From: Scytalidium lignicola
Lineage: Eukaryota; Ascomycota; Leotiomycetes
Direction: 5' to 3'
NCBI GenBank assembly: GCA_002812745.2
Contig: NCSJ02000085.1
Span: 1-64,000, forward strand
DNA: 64,000 bases
This document shows, piece by piece, positions 27,728-39,290 of this stretch. A program made the position numbers and the translations under genes. Below the pieces are notes generated by a model that did not search any database, was not told the DNA's origin, and saw only the letters and a list, made by a program, of their open reading frames with translations. Each line of letters opens with the position of its first letter. Positions within the stretch are counted from its first letter, which is position 1.

Positions 27728-28501
27728 ATGTCTAATTATACAATTATAACAAGTCCTTTAGATCAATTCGAAGTAAGAGATCTTTTAAGTTTAGATGCAC
27801 CAATCTTAGCTAATTTACATATATCTTTAACTAATATAGGTTTATACTTAACAATTAGTGTTTTTTTAATATTAAGTTTAAATGTATTAGCTACTAACTA
27901 TAATAAAATAGTAGCCAATAATTGATCTATTAGCCAAGAAACATTATATGCAACTATACATAGTATAGTATCAAATCAAATAAACCCTACAAAAGGTCAA
28001 ATATATTTCCCTTTTGTTTATACTTTATTTATATTTATATTAATAAATAATTTAATAGGTATGGTTCCATATAGTTTTGCATCTACAAGTCATTTTATAT
28101 TAGCTTTCGCTCTTAGCTTTACTGTAGTTTTAGGGTCAACAATATTAGGATTCCAAAAACACGGATTAGAGTTCTTTTCTTTATTTGTACCTGCTGGTTG
28201 TCCTTTAGGTTTATTACCACTATTAGTTTTAATAGAATTAATTTCTTATTTATCTAGAAATGTTTCTTTAGGGCTTAGATTAGCAGCTAATATTTTAAGT
28301 GGTCATATGTTATTAAATATATTAGCAGGTTTCACTTATAATATAATGACTTCAGGTTTCATATTCTTCTTTTTAGGATTAGTACCTTTAGCTTTCATAT
28401 TAGCCTTTTCAGGTTTAGAATTAGGAATAGCATTTATTCAAGCTCAAGTATTTGTTGTTTTAACAAGTAGTTATATTAAAGATGGTTTAGATTTACATTA
28501 A
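27728..28501 (+). CDS. atp6: ATP synthase subunit 6 (a-subunit)
   Basis: Proton half-channel subunit of F0, 257 residues with an intact frame and TGA as Trp. It has the conserved SLGLRLAANILSGHMLL segment with the essential Arg, and ends with FSGLELGIAFIQAQVFVVL. The N-terminus SPLDQFE matches the processed start of fungal Atp6. Confidence 0.97.
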
Positions 28502-28739
28502 ATAATTATATAATTATATATGTAATTTATTTATCTTTAATTCTTGAGAAGAAGGTAATCTTCTTTTAATGTATAGGTGATTCAAATATTAACCTACGGT
28601 GTGTATTATAATAGCTTTTTAGCTAATTTCCTCATAGATAAATATTTATAAAACCCTTTNATTTAAATTTTTAAAGGGACTAATAAAAAAAAAAATATCT
28701 ATTATAAATTTATGTGATATTAACAGTATAAATACTATA
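28502..28739. other. atp6-rnpB spacer
   Basis: AT-rich spacer with a short hairpin at about 28541-28570 (GAGAAGAAGGTAATCTTCTTTT). No ORF or tRNA is seen. Confidence 0.5.
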
Positions 28740-29020
28740 TTATAATATAGTATAGGAAAGTCCGGTGCTTATTTAACGTATATACATTCTTAAGAGTATT
28801 AATGAAAAATTATTGGTATTTCGCAGAAAATAAGGATTATTTTTATAATATTTTACTTTTATCTTATACATTTTTAAGTTAAAAGAGTTTAAAAGTAAAT
28901 ATGTAAATATAGAAAACGTAAAGTTTGGCTATAGTATAAAATAATAACGAACTTTCAAGCCTATTGTTAAGCCTTTTTTTAGTTTAATAACTAATACAGG
29001 AATCGGCTTATAAATATCCA
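28740..29020 (+). ncRNA. rnpB: Mitochondrial RNase P RNA
   Basis: The two universally conserved halves of helix P4 are present: GGAAAGTCCGG at about 28755-28765 near the 5' end, and ACAGGAATCGGCTTATA at about 28996-29012 near the 3' end. They are about 240 nt apart in an otherwise AT-rich, gene-free spacer between atp6 and rns. This is the RNA component that cleaves tRNA 5' leaders. Some Eurotiomycetes are known to keep this gene. The ends are approximate. Confidence 0.82.
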
Positions 29021-29169
29021 TAAATATAAAAGATAATACTATAAAAGAATCTATTTTTATATATTGATATAATTTTAGATTGTTTTATATAATTACTAAA
29101 CACATTAGTAATGGTATAAAATAGAATATCATTTTTATAATACAAAATAAAAAANGTATTATTATTTTT

Positions 29170-30700
29170 TAATAAATTGAGTTTGATGATGGCTCTGAAT
29201 GAACGCTGTCCAAATGCTTGACACATGCTAATCGAACGTTTAATTTAAATAAGGTAATTATATCTTTATTTTTATTAAAAGTGGTGTACAGGTGAGTATA
29301 TGATATTTTGGCTACCTTAGAGTAAGGAAAAAAATACCTTATAATAAAAGGAGTTCTTACTCCGCTTTAAGATGACAATAAATATCGCGGATAGGTAGTA
29401 ATTAAGGTAATGGCTTAATTAGCCTAAAATTCCGTAGTCGAGGCTGAGAGGTCGATCGACCACATTGGGTCTGAAAAAACCCCAATACGTATAGTACAGC
29501 AGTGAGGAATATTGGTCAATAGCCTAACGGCTGAACCAGCAACTTGGAAGAATGTATAGCTTCGGCTAGCTTTATTAGGTATAAATAAAGAAATTCTTTA
29601 TTTATATTGCTATGTTATATAGACGATAATAAAGTATCGACTTTGTCGAATAAAGTTCTAGATAAAATAATGATTATGACAAATTTTATCTATGTGTCTT
29701 GACCAAATTACGTGCCAGCAGTCGCGGTAATACGTAAAAGACTAGTGTTATTCATCTTTAATAGGTTTAAAGGGTACCTAGACGGTATAATTAGTCCAAA
29801 ATAGGATACGATTTTACTAGAGTTATATAGGAGGAGGTGAGTATTCATGCAGTAGAGATGAAATTCGTTGATAGTATGAAGACTGATAAAGGCGAAGGCG
29901 ACCTTTTATCTAATAACTGACGTTGAGGGACGAAGGCTCGGGGAACAAACAGGATTAGATACCCTAGTAGTCCAAGCAGAGAATTATGAATGTCATAGAC
30001 TAGATAGTAATTTAGTTTATAAATGAAAGTGTAAACATTCCACCTCAAGAGTAATGTGGCAACGCAGGAACTGAAATCATTAGACCGTTTCTGAAACCAG
30101 TAGTGAAGTATGTTATTTAATTCGTTAATCCTCGAAAAACCTTACCACAATTTGAATAATATATTTATAAATATATTACAAGCGTTGCACGGCTGTCTTC
30201 AGTTAATGTCGTGAGATTTTGGTTAACTCCATAAAATTAACGGAAACCCTTGCTTTATTTACAAAATATTATAATAAGGCAGTCCACTAGAATAACGGAT
30301 AAGATAACAGGGATCAAGACAAGTCATCATGGCCTTAATATTGTGGGCTATAGACGTGCCACATATTCCTATACAAAGAGATGCGAAAATGCGAATTTAA
30401 GCTAATCTCATAAAGTAGGATATAATAAGGATTGTAGTCTGAAACTCGACTACATGAATAAGGAATTACTAGTAATCGTGAATCACCACGTCACGGTGGA
30501 TTTAATCTCAGATAGGTACTAACTACTCGTCAGGCGCCGAAAGAAGTATGTGCAATAAGTTTGGTCTACTATTATTTTATATACCCTAAATAAATAGATT
30601 TAGAGATTTTAATAGAAGGCTTTCGTATGCGTGACTTTGATTGGTGTTAAGTCGAAATATGGTTCGTGTAGTGGAAATTGCACGGGATTAATTAATATTA
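29170..30700 (+). rRNA. rns: Mitochondrial SSU rRNA
   Basis: It begins with TTGAGTTTGATGATGGCTC, the bacterial-type 5' end. It contains the 530-loop region GTGCCAGCAGTCGCGGTAA (about 29713), ATTAGATACCCTAGTAGTCC (about 29955), the GTCGTGAGATTTTGG segment (about 30208), and a 3' end with AAGTCGAAATATGGTTCGTG. The anti-Shine-Dalgarno tail is absent, as usual in fungi. Both ends are approximate. Confidence 0.95.
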
Positions 30701-30737
30701 ACAATATATATGTATATATGTGTAAACATATATATAA

Positions 30738-30822
30738 AGGAAACTTCCATTATTGGTAAGATGGGTTGAGCTGTAAACTCAATAGTATTAAACTTTTAGG
30801 AGTTCGAATCTCTTGTTTCCTA
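30738..30822 (+). tRNA. trnY: tRNA-Tyr (GUA)
   Basis: Acceptor AGGAAAC pairs with GTTTCCT; anticodon stem-loop TTGAG-CTGTAAA-CTCAA gives GTA. It has a long variable arm. Confidence 0.93.
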
Positions 30823-30843
30823 TACAAAACTTTATGTTTATAA

Positions 30844-30914
30844 GCCTTTGTAGCTCAACGGTAGAGCGGAATACTGTTAATATTTTGATAGATGTTCGAT
30901 TCATCTTAAGGGCT
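30844..30914 (+). tRNA. trnN: tRNA-Asn (GUU)
   Basis: Acceptor GCCTTTG pairs with TAAGGGC; the loop CTGTTAA gives GTT. Confidence 0.9.
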
Positions 30915-30931
30915 AGATATATAAAGTATTT

Positions 30932-31006
30932 AGGCGTGTTAGCTTAATTGGTAAAGCAAGGTGCTACGGACACAAAGAGTACAGGTTCAAGTCTTGTACA
31001 CGTCTA
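30932..31006 (+). tRNA. trnR: tRNA-Arg (ACG)
   Basis: Acceptor AGGCGTG pairs with CACGTCT; the loop CTACGGA gives ACG. Confidence 0.92.
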
Positions 31007-31174
31007 ATAAACTTTTATTAAAAGCTATAATAACCTCATTTATAGTATTTTTTTTTTTATAAAAATAAATATTTATAAGATTTTTAATATTTATCTTTAT
31101 TTCTTTTTTTNACTTTATAAGTTATCGTAAATAAAATGATAAAGATATGCCGAGGCTAATTTTATTTTTAATGT

Positions 31175-31857
31175 ATGAATAGTATATTTCTTTTAAATGA
31201 AACTTTTACAAATGGTTATAGAACAGAATTTTTAGATATTATTTCTTTAATATCTATACTATGTGGAATATTAGTGATTATTAGTAAAAACCCTATAATC
31301 TCAGTTTTGTTTTTNAATTGGGTTATTCCTTAGTATAGCTAGCTATTTAATGATAATAGGTTTAAATTTTATAGGTTTATCTTACTTATTAGTTTATGTA
31401 GGAGCTGTTTCAATATTATTTTTATTTATTTTAATGTTAATAAATGTAAGAGTAAGCGAATTATTAAGTGAGACTAGTAATAGTATACCTTTAGCTATTA
31501 TAATTACTGTATCTTTCAATTACCCTGTATATCAAATATTACCTTATAGTATAACAGCTTTTAATAGCTATACTATAGATTTAAATAGTACTTTAAATGA
31601 CTTATGATATAATAATTATACTGATTATCTTAACAAATTCTTTGATTTAAATAAACATATAAATAACGTTGGATCAGAAGAAGTTTTTTTTTGTTACAAG
31701 TAAAATATGAGATGGTAATTTGTCAGAAAGTAGTCATATTACAAGTATAGGTAATATAATGTATACTAATTATAGTATGTGATTAATAATTACTTCAATT
31801 ATTTTATTATTAGCTATGGTGGGTGCTATTGTTATAACAATAAAACAAAAAAATTAA
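31175..31857 (+). CDS. nad6: NADH dehydrogenase subunit 6
   Basis: Complex I membrane subunit. The conserved core GLSYLLVYVGAVSILFLFILMLI is interrupted by nothing, but the upstream N at 31315 and a 9-T run at about 31684-31692 (8 T needed) break the frame. Corrected length is 226 residues. The start is the ATG at 31175; the ATG at 31171 is out of frame. Confidence 0.94.
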
Positions 31858-31870
31858 AATTTTTGTTTTA

Positions 31871-31943
31871 GGGAGATTAGCTCAATTGGTAGAGCGACCG
31901 TTTTACACACGGTAGGTTAGGTGTTCGAGTCACCTATTTCCTA
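31871..31943 (+). tRNA. trnV: tRNA-Val (UAC)
   Basis: Anticodon stem-loop ACCGT-TTTACAC-ACGGT gives TAC; acceptor GGGAGAT pairs with ATTTCCT. It lies here, not in the post-rnl cluster where Aspergillus keeps it. Confidence 0.94.
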
Positions 31944-32098
31944 ATTATTTTTTGTTTTATATAGTTTATTATCTAATACGTACTTATTTATTAATAAACA
32001 AGTATTAGGCATATAATACTAAAAATAAATATAGGCAAAAATTTTCTTATTGTATACAGGTATATTATATATATAATATGTATGATATATATACATAA

Positions 32099-32171
32099 GA
32101 GAACTTGGCTTAACCGGTAAAGCATCCGACTTTTAATCGGTATTATATGGGTTCGAGCCCCATAGTTCTTA
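32099..32171 (+). tRNA. trnK: tRNA-Lys (UUU)
   Basis: Acceptor GAGAACT pairs with AGTTCTT; the loop CTTTTAA gives TTT. Its 5' two thirds are duplicated at 32663. Confidence 0.93.
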
Positions 32172-32270
32172 AAAATATAAAAATATAAGTATGTTTATAT
32201 TTAAAAATGTTTGATTAAATGAATCACATTTATTCGAATTAGGTATTCTTTGTAAAATATTATTAATAAA

Positions 32271-32341
32271 ACGGCTATAGGTTAATGGTAGACCCATCGT
32301 CTTCCAAACGATTTGTGTCGATTCGAATTCGGCTGGCCGTA
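32271..32341 (+). tRNA. trnG: tRNA-Gly (UCC)
   Basis: Acceptor ACGGCTA pairs with TGGCCGT; stem-loop ATCGT-CTTCCAA-ACGAT gives TCC. Confidence 0.93.
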
Positions 32342-32352
32342 TTAAATAATAA

Positions 32353-32425
32353 GAGTTAGTACATTAATTGGTAAAGAACTTTCCTGTCAAGAAAGTGTAT
32401 GCCGGATCGAAGCCGGTCTAACTCG
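32353..32425 (+). tRNA. trnD: tRNA-Asp (GUC)
   Basis: Acceptor GAGTTAG pairs with CTAACTC; stem-loop CTTTC-CTGTCAA-GAAAG gives GTC. Confidence 0.94.
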
Positions 32426-32473
32426 AAGATTTATAAAAAATTAAATACATTTTTAATAATAATAATTAAATAG

Positions 32474-32555
32474 GGAAAAGTTGCTATTGGTAAAGCGAGA
32501 TATTTGCTAAATATTGTGCGTATTGTACTTGGATGTTCGAATCATCTCTTTTCCG
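32474..32555 (+). tRNA. trnS: tRNA-Ser (GCU)
   Basis: Acceptor GGAAAAG pairs with CTTTTCC; the loop TTGCTAA gives GCT; long variable arm. Confidence 0.9.
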
Positions 32556-32589
32556 ATAATAGGTTATAATATTAAAGACTATACTGTAT

Positions 32590-32660
32590 AAGAGCATAAT
32601 TTAACGGTAAAATATGAAGCTTCAAACTTTACTTTCTCAGTTCAAATCTGAGTGCTCTTG
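32590..32660 (+). tRNA. trnW: tRNA-Trp (UCA)
   Basis: Acceptor AAGAGCA pairs with TGCTCTT; the loop CTTCAAA gives TCA, which reads both TGA and TGG. This agrees with TGA codons at conserved Trp positions throughout the segment. Confidence 0.94.
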
Positions 32661-32662
32661 TA

Positions 32663-32716
32663 TACATAAGAGAACTTGGCTTAACCGGTAAAGCATTCGA
32701 CTTTTAATCGATATTA
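32663..32716 (+). repeat. 5' fragment duplicate of trnK with paired change
   Basis: It copies the trnK 5' flank, acceptor 5' strand, D arm and anticodon arm, and stops before the T arm. Two substitutions relative to trnK (C to T and G to A) face each other in the anticodon stem, so pairing is kept. Confidence 0.88.
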
Positions 32717-32831
32717 AAAAATTAATTATACTTATTTTTAATTGTAAATATATGTAGTTATAGCTTATGGTTATTTAGTTAAAAAGGGCATAATTTTTAA
32801 GTAAAATTATATTAATATATTATTATCTTAA

Positions 32832-32903
32832 GATTCCTTAACTTAATCGGTAAAGTGTGTTTTTGATAAGAACATTTTCAGCGTTCAAGTCGCTGAGGAA
32901 TCA
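32832..32903 (+). tRNA. trnI: tRNA-Ile (GAU)
   Basis: Acceptor GATTCCT pairs with AGGAATC; stem-loop TGTTT-TTGATAA-GAACA gives GAT. Confidence 0.92.
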
Positions 32904-33035
32904 TCTATTTAAAGAAAGAATATCAAAATATTAGTTAATATATTAGCTAATAACTCAAATATTAAATACCTTGGGTATGCAAAAGATAATATATATATTA
33001 TCAGATTTAATTTATTAAGTATTAATAAACAAAAA

Positions 33036-33845
33036 ATGACTAATTTAGTTAGAAGTAAATTTCAAGCTCATCCATTTCATTTAGTATCACCATCTCCTTG
33101 ACCTATTTATACATCATTTGCTTTATTGATATTAACTACTAGTACTGCATCAACAATGCATGCATTCCCTTACGCAGGTTATCTATTAACAGCAGGGCTT
33201 ATATTAGTAATATCTTCAATGGCATTATGATGACGTGATGTTATAAGCGAAGGTACATATCTTGGTAATCATACATTAGCTGTACAAAAAGGATTAAACT
33301 TAGGTGTTGCTTTATTTATATTATCAGAAGCTTTATTCTTCTTAGGAATATTCTGAGCATTTTTCCACAGTGCTTTATCACCTACTGTAGAATTAGGTGC
33401 TCAATGACCTCCTATGGGTATAGAAGCTGTTAATCCTTTTGAATTACCATTATTAAATACAGTTATTTTATTATCATCAGGTGTTACTGTTACTTATGCT
33501 CATCATTCATTAATACAAGGAAATAGAAGTGCAGCTTTATACGGTTTAGTTGCTACAGTACTATTAGCTGTAGTTTTCACAATATTCCAAGGTGTAGAAT
33601 ATACAGTATCTTCTTTCACAATAAGTGATGGAGCTTTTGGAACATGTTTTTATTTTGGAACTGGTTTCCATGGACTTCATGTTATGATTGGTACAGCTTT
33701 CTTATCTGTAGGATTATGACGTGTACTTGCTTATCATTCAACAGATAACCATCATTTAGGTTTAGAATCAGGAATTTTATACTGACATTTTGTTGATGTT
33801 GTGTGATTATTCTTATTTATAGCTATATATTACTGAGGATCTTAA
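33036..33845 (+). CDS. cox3: Cytochrome c oxidase subunit 3
   Basis: Seven-helix subunit of complex IV, 269 residues, intact frame. It begins [17 protein letters not shown], with the conserved FFLGIFWAFFHSAL block, [18 protein letters not shown], and the C-terminal [19 protein letters not shown] (Trp partly TGA). No introns. Confidence 0.97.
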
Positions 33846-33920
33846 TATATATGATTAAATTTAGATTTAATAAAAATAAAGTTAATTAATTATATATAAT
33901 TTATACTTTTATTAGTATAA

Positions 33921-34006
33921 AGAGAATTGGCTGAGTGGTTTAAAGCGATAAGCTTGAAACTTATTTGATTTAATAGATCACATCCGTTCGAATCGGATAT
34001 TCTCTG
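33921..34006 (+). tRNA. trnS: tRNA-Ser (UGA)
   Basis: Acceptor AGAGAAT pairs with ATTCTCT; stem-loop ATAAG-CTTGAAA-CTTAT gives TGA; long variable arm. Confidence 0.94.
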
Positions 34007-34025
34007 TAAATATTATTAATAAAAA

Positions 34026-34098
34026 CGGATTAGAGCCAGGTTGGTTAGGCGCTTCATTTGGGTTGAAGAATTGTTATGTTCGAATCATAATAATCCGA
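34026..34098 (+). tRNA. trnP: tRNA-Pro (UGG)
   Basis: Acceptor CGGATTA pairs with TAATCCG; stem-loop CTTCA-TTTGGGT-TGAAG gives TGG. It lies just upstream of rnl. Confidence 0.94.
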
Positions 34099-34174
34099 TA
34101 ATAATGTATTAAGATTAATATACATTAGTAATGTGAATGATATAGAATTGATGTTTCTATACTATATTGATAGT

Positions 34175-36787
34175 ATAGGTAAGTATATAAAGAGACTATT
34201 AGGGATACCTAGCTATATATTAAAGAGATTAATTTGTGCATTCAGAGGTTTTGCACATGTACTCTTAGATAAATTCAGTAATAAACGAAGTGAATTGAAA
34301 TATCTTAGTAACTTTAGGAAAAGAAATCAAACGAGATTCTACGATTAGTGTGAATGAAAGTAGAAAAGCCTATTTAAATATCAGAATATATATTAATTCA
34401 TATATATATATTGTAATAATTAATATTAATAATAATAGTATTACTAGAATTAGATTTTAAAATAAAATGTAATTCACTGATATAATAAATAAGTAAAACG
34501 GGCATAAACCTGTTTGAAAAAAGGGGAACCTTCCTCTAAGGCTAAATATAATATATAAGCGACAGCGTATAGTACTGTGAAGGAAAGGATTGAAATAGTA
34601 GTTTTATAAGCAGCTCGAGTATATTATAAATACAAGAGCGTACCTTTTGCATAATGGGTCAGCAAGTTAATGTTAGATGCGAGCATGTGTAAATTTATTA
34701 ACATGTGCCTAGATAAACCAATTATGAAATAATGAATTAGTATCTAAAATTAGACCCGAAGCCTAGTGATCTTACCATAGTCAGGGTTATAAAAGCCCGA
34801 ACGGGTTATCGTTGTAAAGATATCCGATGAACTGTGGTAAGTTAGTGAAAGACAATACTGACTAGGATAGCTGGTTTTCTGCGAAACCTATATAAGTAGG
34901 TCATTCAAATTACATCATAGCAGGTACAGAACTGTGATCTCAGGTAACNTTTTTTAACAATGTTNNAAAAATTTTGCATATATCGGGGAATCGTGAAGAT
35001 TTTATCGGTGAGTATTTGCACTCGGAAGGGCAATGATGAATATTGAATAATCGGACATAGTACGATAAGGTTGTATGTCTAAAGGGAAACAGCCCAGAAC
35101 AAGAGTTAAGGTTCCAAAATTATTATTAAGTGAAAGTAAGGAAGTTTCTATCAAATACAACTAGGAAATAGGCTTAGAAGCTGCCATTTTTTGAAGATCT
35201 CGTAACAGAGCACTGGTTCAGTAAAATAATTTTACACGCGAAAGCGTCTGATAGTTGCACCGAAAATTTAACGGATCTAAATAATATACCGACACCTTGT
35301 CCATATATATTAATAATAACTTATTATGTATAATGGGGTAGCAGAACGTTGGGTAAATCTCAGAGGTACTCTTTTTAAGAGTAATGATTAGATAACCCAA
35401 GTGAGAATGCTGACATGAGTAACGAAAAAGGGAAAAAACCCTCGCCTTAAGCTTATGGATTTTTATCAAGTAACGGCCTCTAAGTTTACCAACCTAAAGG
35501 ATTAAACGATGAGCAAATCTTGTCTACAAAGTGACAACCTTTTTTCTTATAGAAATATNTTTTTTTTTATAAAAAAGGTGAAAAAGGTTCTGGAAAAACT
35601 GTAAAAAGCTTTAAATTTTGTTTAATAACAAANTTTTTAAAGTTGACAAATAACCGTACCTAGAAACTACCACAAGTAAGCAAGTAGAGAATACGAAGGC
35701 GTTTGAGCGAACAATCATTAAGGAACTCGGCAAACTAACTACCGTAACTTCGGGATAAGGAGAGCCATTCCTCCTGATTAATATCAGGTAAAGAATAGGA
35801 AGCATAGAATAGTGTTGTACGACTGTTTAATTAAAACAAAGCACTCTGCATTAAGATAATAAATCAAAGTATTGAGTGTGATTTCTGCCCGATGTCGGCT
35901 GGTTAACGGATTTGCTTAGTTGACTAATATAAGCTAGGCTTTGAAGGAAACCCCGATCAATGGCGGCCTTACCTATGAGGGTCCTAAGGTAGCGGAATAC
36001 CCTGGCCGTTAAATGCGGTCTTGCATGAATGATTTAACGATACAACAGCTGTCTCAATGATTGGCTCAGTGAAATTGGAATAACTGTGCAGATACAGTTT
36101 ACCTCTAGTTAGACGAGAAGACCCTATGCAGCTTTACTGTTGCTAGTTATTGAATATGATTTAACAAATTTTAGCGTATAAGGTAATCGATAGATAAAAT
36201 TGAAACACCTTTATTTAGTTTGTCATATTGGTAAGTTATAATACTTACCTCGATATATATTTGTTTACAGATATATATTGAGTTACCCTAATATAGGGAA
36301 CAATTGCTAGGAGGCAGTTTATGCGGGGCACAGATCCCATAAAAAGTACCTGGGTGTATCCAAAGTTATTTTTGTAAAATTGTCATAATTTATTTATGAC
36401 AAATTAATATATAAAACTTTTTTTTTTATATATTTATATTTTTAGTGTGTTATTTGGTATAGCTTAGGCTAGAACTAATCCAGTTATATATCTATTAAGT
36501 TAGAATTAATATTTTTTATTTAAGTAAGATTTTAACTATATGGAAAATAGATGTAATTAAAACATTATGAGAAATTCTAATGTTTTTAGTTATTTTATTA
36601 GTATGTTTAAGTATAAACATGTATAAAAGAACTAATAAAATAATTATGTATATTACTTGTCAAGTTTAATGGCTTAATCTTGCTTTACTGTTTGACTTAC
36701 ACGTCTATCAGTCGCGTAAGCGGGGCATATGATCACAAGACGCAGAAAGGAAAGGTCTTGGATTTTTGAAAAAGCTACGCTAGGGAT
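34175..36787 (+). rRNA. rnl: Mitochondrial LSU rRNA, 5' exon
   Basis: The 5' domain is recognised by GGGATACCTAGC (about 34202), GTGAATTGAAATATCTTAGT and GGAAAAGAAATCAA (about 34289-34332). Domain II includes AGCTGGTTTTCTGCGAAACC (about 34868). Domain IV-V includes GGTCCTAAGGTAGCG (about 35979), TAAATGCGGTCTTGCATGAA (about 36010) and GAGAAGACCCTATGCAGCTT (about 36115). It ends at GCTAGGGAT, where the group I intron starts. AT-rich expansions with N are seen near 34950-34967, 35555-35640 and 36370-36640. The 5' end is approximate. Exon 2 is at 10348-10865. Confidence 0.93.
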
Positions 36788-36820
36788 GTTAGTCCTCCAA
36801 TGTTTTTAATAGATAAAATT

Positions 36821-37885
36821 TATCTATTAATAATCGATTGGTTATTAATTGGGTTAATTTCAAAGATAACTTATTATATATAAGTGTATTTGAAGCGAAG
36901 TTTACTTAAGCATTAGTTAATCATATTAATCTATGATAATTTAAAGTAAAACCGTTCAACGACTAGAAGGTGAGTAATGCTAACAATACTCCTTCTAATA
37001 ATGCCCAACATTTTTATTTCTTATTTTATTTTTTTTTTTAGTTATGCAATATATAATTTAATATTCATAATAAAACACATATGTTAATATAATTAATTTT
37101 AAGTTATTTTTAAGTATACTTTTAGAATTATCAGTAGTATATACTACTGATGAAATAGACTTAATTATATGTATAATTATATATAATTAAGCTTAATTTT
37201 TTTAAAGCTATAAACAAATAGATAAAATAAAAAAAAAAATTATGAAAAACAATAATTTAAATATAGTATTTACAGAACATGCTTCAGAAAAGGATACGTT
37301 AAATTTTAACAAACCTTTAATTTTTGATAAAAAAGCAAATACTAAATCAGCTATTATTCCTCTAAAAAANCATGAAAACTAATGTAGGAATAATAAGATA
37401 TTTTCCACCTGCTAGTCAAGAATGAGATAATAATATATACGCTTATAATGCCGATTATATAAAATCTTTACCTGTTGCAGATAAAAATTTAATGAAATTA
37501 GTGAAAAGTTATTTTAATATGTATTTTTCTAATAAAACATTAGAATCTAAACAATTAAGTACTAGATATAAAAGATTATCTGTAAAAAGAATATTTGTAG
37601 CTAAAGGTGAATTGAAACATACTAATTCAAAAGTTATAATAACTTTATATGTTTTTAATAAAGAAAGAAACATTCTTAAATTAGAGACTAAAAAATTAAT
37701 TAAANGCTTTAGTATATCCAAACAAACCTTTAAAATCTTTTAATGCTATGGATTCAAATATCGATAATGCTATTAAATTTAATAGACTTTAACTTTAAAT
37801 NGAANTATATAGATTATAATAAAGATCAATATATCCTAGTTATTTAGATGCTATTATTAGTAAAGAGTGTATAGATAATACTTAA
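36821..37885 (+). repeat. Terminal direct repeat, copy 2
   Basis: This is the second copy of 8191-9253. Relative to copy 1 it has extra N characters beside A runs near 37370 and 37705, two more N near 37801-37805, a missing C near 37790 and a missing A near 37830. It then stops matching at about 37885 and gives way to AT-rich non-mitochondrial sequence. Indel errors increasing toward one end look like declining read support. Confidence 0.9.
37243..37885 (+). pseudogene. Truncated second copy of rps3 (terminal repeat)
   Basis: This repeats the first ~210 codons of rps3 from copy 1 and ends where the mitochondrial sequence stops. The frame is broken by N characters at 37370 and 37706 and by the base losses near 37790-37830. 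It reflects the circular overlap rather than an independent gene. Confidence 0.85.
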
Positions 37886-39290
37886 NTTACTAATAAATTA
37901 ATAGTTATATAAAAATACCTTTTAAAACTGTAAATCCTTTATAATCATAAAATATATATTAACTAATAAAAGTAATTTTATTTTACTTGTTATACTTATA
38001 GAAAACATATAGATTATGGAAAATTAAATCTAAAAGAACCTTCTTGGAAATATTCTTATACTTCTTATTCCTTCAGGATATATTAATAATAATATTGAAA
38101 TCCATTAGCTTAAACACTTTATTCAGTTCTCTAGAGTAAAGAAAAGAGTTCTTGATTTAAAGAGTCAGAAATATATTAATTTTAATATAAACAAACTTAT
38201 TAAGATAAAGCTTCTTCTTTTAGATAATTATAAATCTTATAAATCATTTAAGTTCTTAAAATTAACTATTTAATATTATATTATCCTTTTATAATTCTCT
38301 TTATATTTTACTCATATTCTTTAACTTTTAAATGTTAAGATATTTTAACTATACAAGCATAATCATAAGAAAGTTATATATTAAGCACTTTAATGTTTAA
38401 AACTAGAATATACAATTGTTTCTTTTCTTTACAATTTAAATTATATTCAAGAGTAAACCTTTTAACNAAAAAATTATACAATATATTTTTTATAATAATA
38501 ATATATAATTAATTCAAGTTAACAAAGTACTTACTTAATTTAAGTTATATATTATTCTTAATTAATTATAAGAACTAACATTATTAATACTTTTATCTAC
38601 ACTTAAAATTGTATATTATAATATTTAAATAATTAAATAACTTGAAAATTATATTTTAAATGTATTTTTAANTTTTTTTTATACAACATTTTCTTATAAC
38701 TTTCCAAAGTACTAAATATACTCTTGAATTAATTGATTTAACTTATACAAAATAAATTGTAACTTTATCAACTTAAAAACATTTCTTTAAGGTTAAGATA
38801 AGAAGTAAGAAAAGAGTAACATAGTCTAAAGATAATAAGAACCTTTTTAACTTATAAAAGTTGATTAAAGTTAAGAAAAGAGAAGAAGAAGAAGTTTTAA
38901 AGAAACAAGTTAAAACTCTTAAGAAAAAGCAAGAATTAATACTTTAGAAATTATATTTGAAAGATCTGAAAGTATAAAAAAGCTNAAAAAGAAAGAATAT
39001 AAAGTTATAATTGTATATATTATTAAATACAAGAAGAACAGGTTTCATCTTGTATTAACTGAATTATTATTAAAAATGCTAAATAAACTAATTAATCTAA
39101 TTATAATTAAAAGGTTTATAACTCTGGTAAATGATGAAGATATTGATATAATATTAAAGTACAATTCTGGAAGATTAAACTCAGTTATAGATGATCATAT
39201 TATTAAGACTTCAACTTTAACAATTCAATTAGAACAAGAAACCAGAGTTATAAAGCTATCATAAATAGACTTGGATTTTATAGAGTTTGA
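37886..39290. other. AT-rich degenerate nuclear DNA, no intact gene
   Basis: The AT-rich sequence resumes, with broken frames. A Lys/Glu-rich plus-strand stretch at about 38880-39000, interrupted by stops, resembles a decayed transposon coiled coil. A 62-codon ORF at 39076-39264 (rich in Ile, Leu and Asp) is open but matches nothing I know. Composition changes sharply to balanced DNA near 39290-39360. Confidence 0.55.

Larger units (their letters stand above)
36788..37885 (+). other. Group I intron of rnl, 5' end continuing into the terminal repeat
   Basis: The first 33 nt after the exon (36788-36820) are unique; the rest repeats 8191-9253. Circularising at the repeat gives one intact intron between the two rnl exons, which is the strongest sign that the segment derives from a circular or head-to-tail mitochondrial molecule. 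Confidence 0.85.

Noticed and set aside
34133..34348. 71-codon ORF between trnP and rnl
   Set aside because: Its second half is the conserved LSU rRNA 5' domain (GTGAATTGAAATATC, GGAAAAGAAATCAA), so it is a shadow of rnl.
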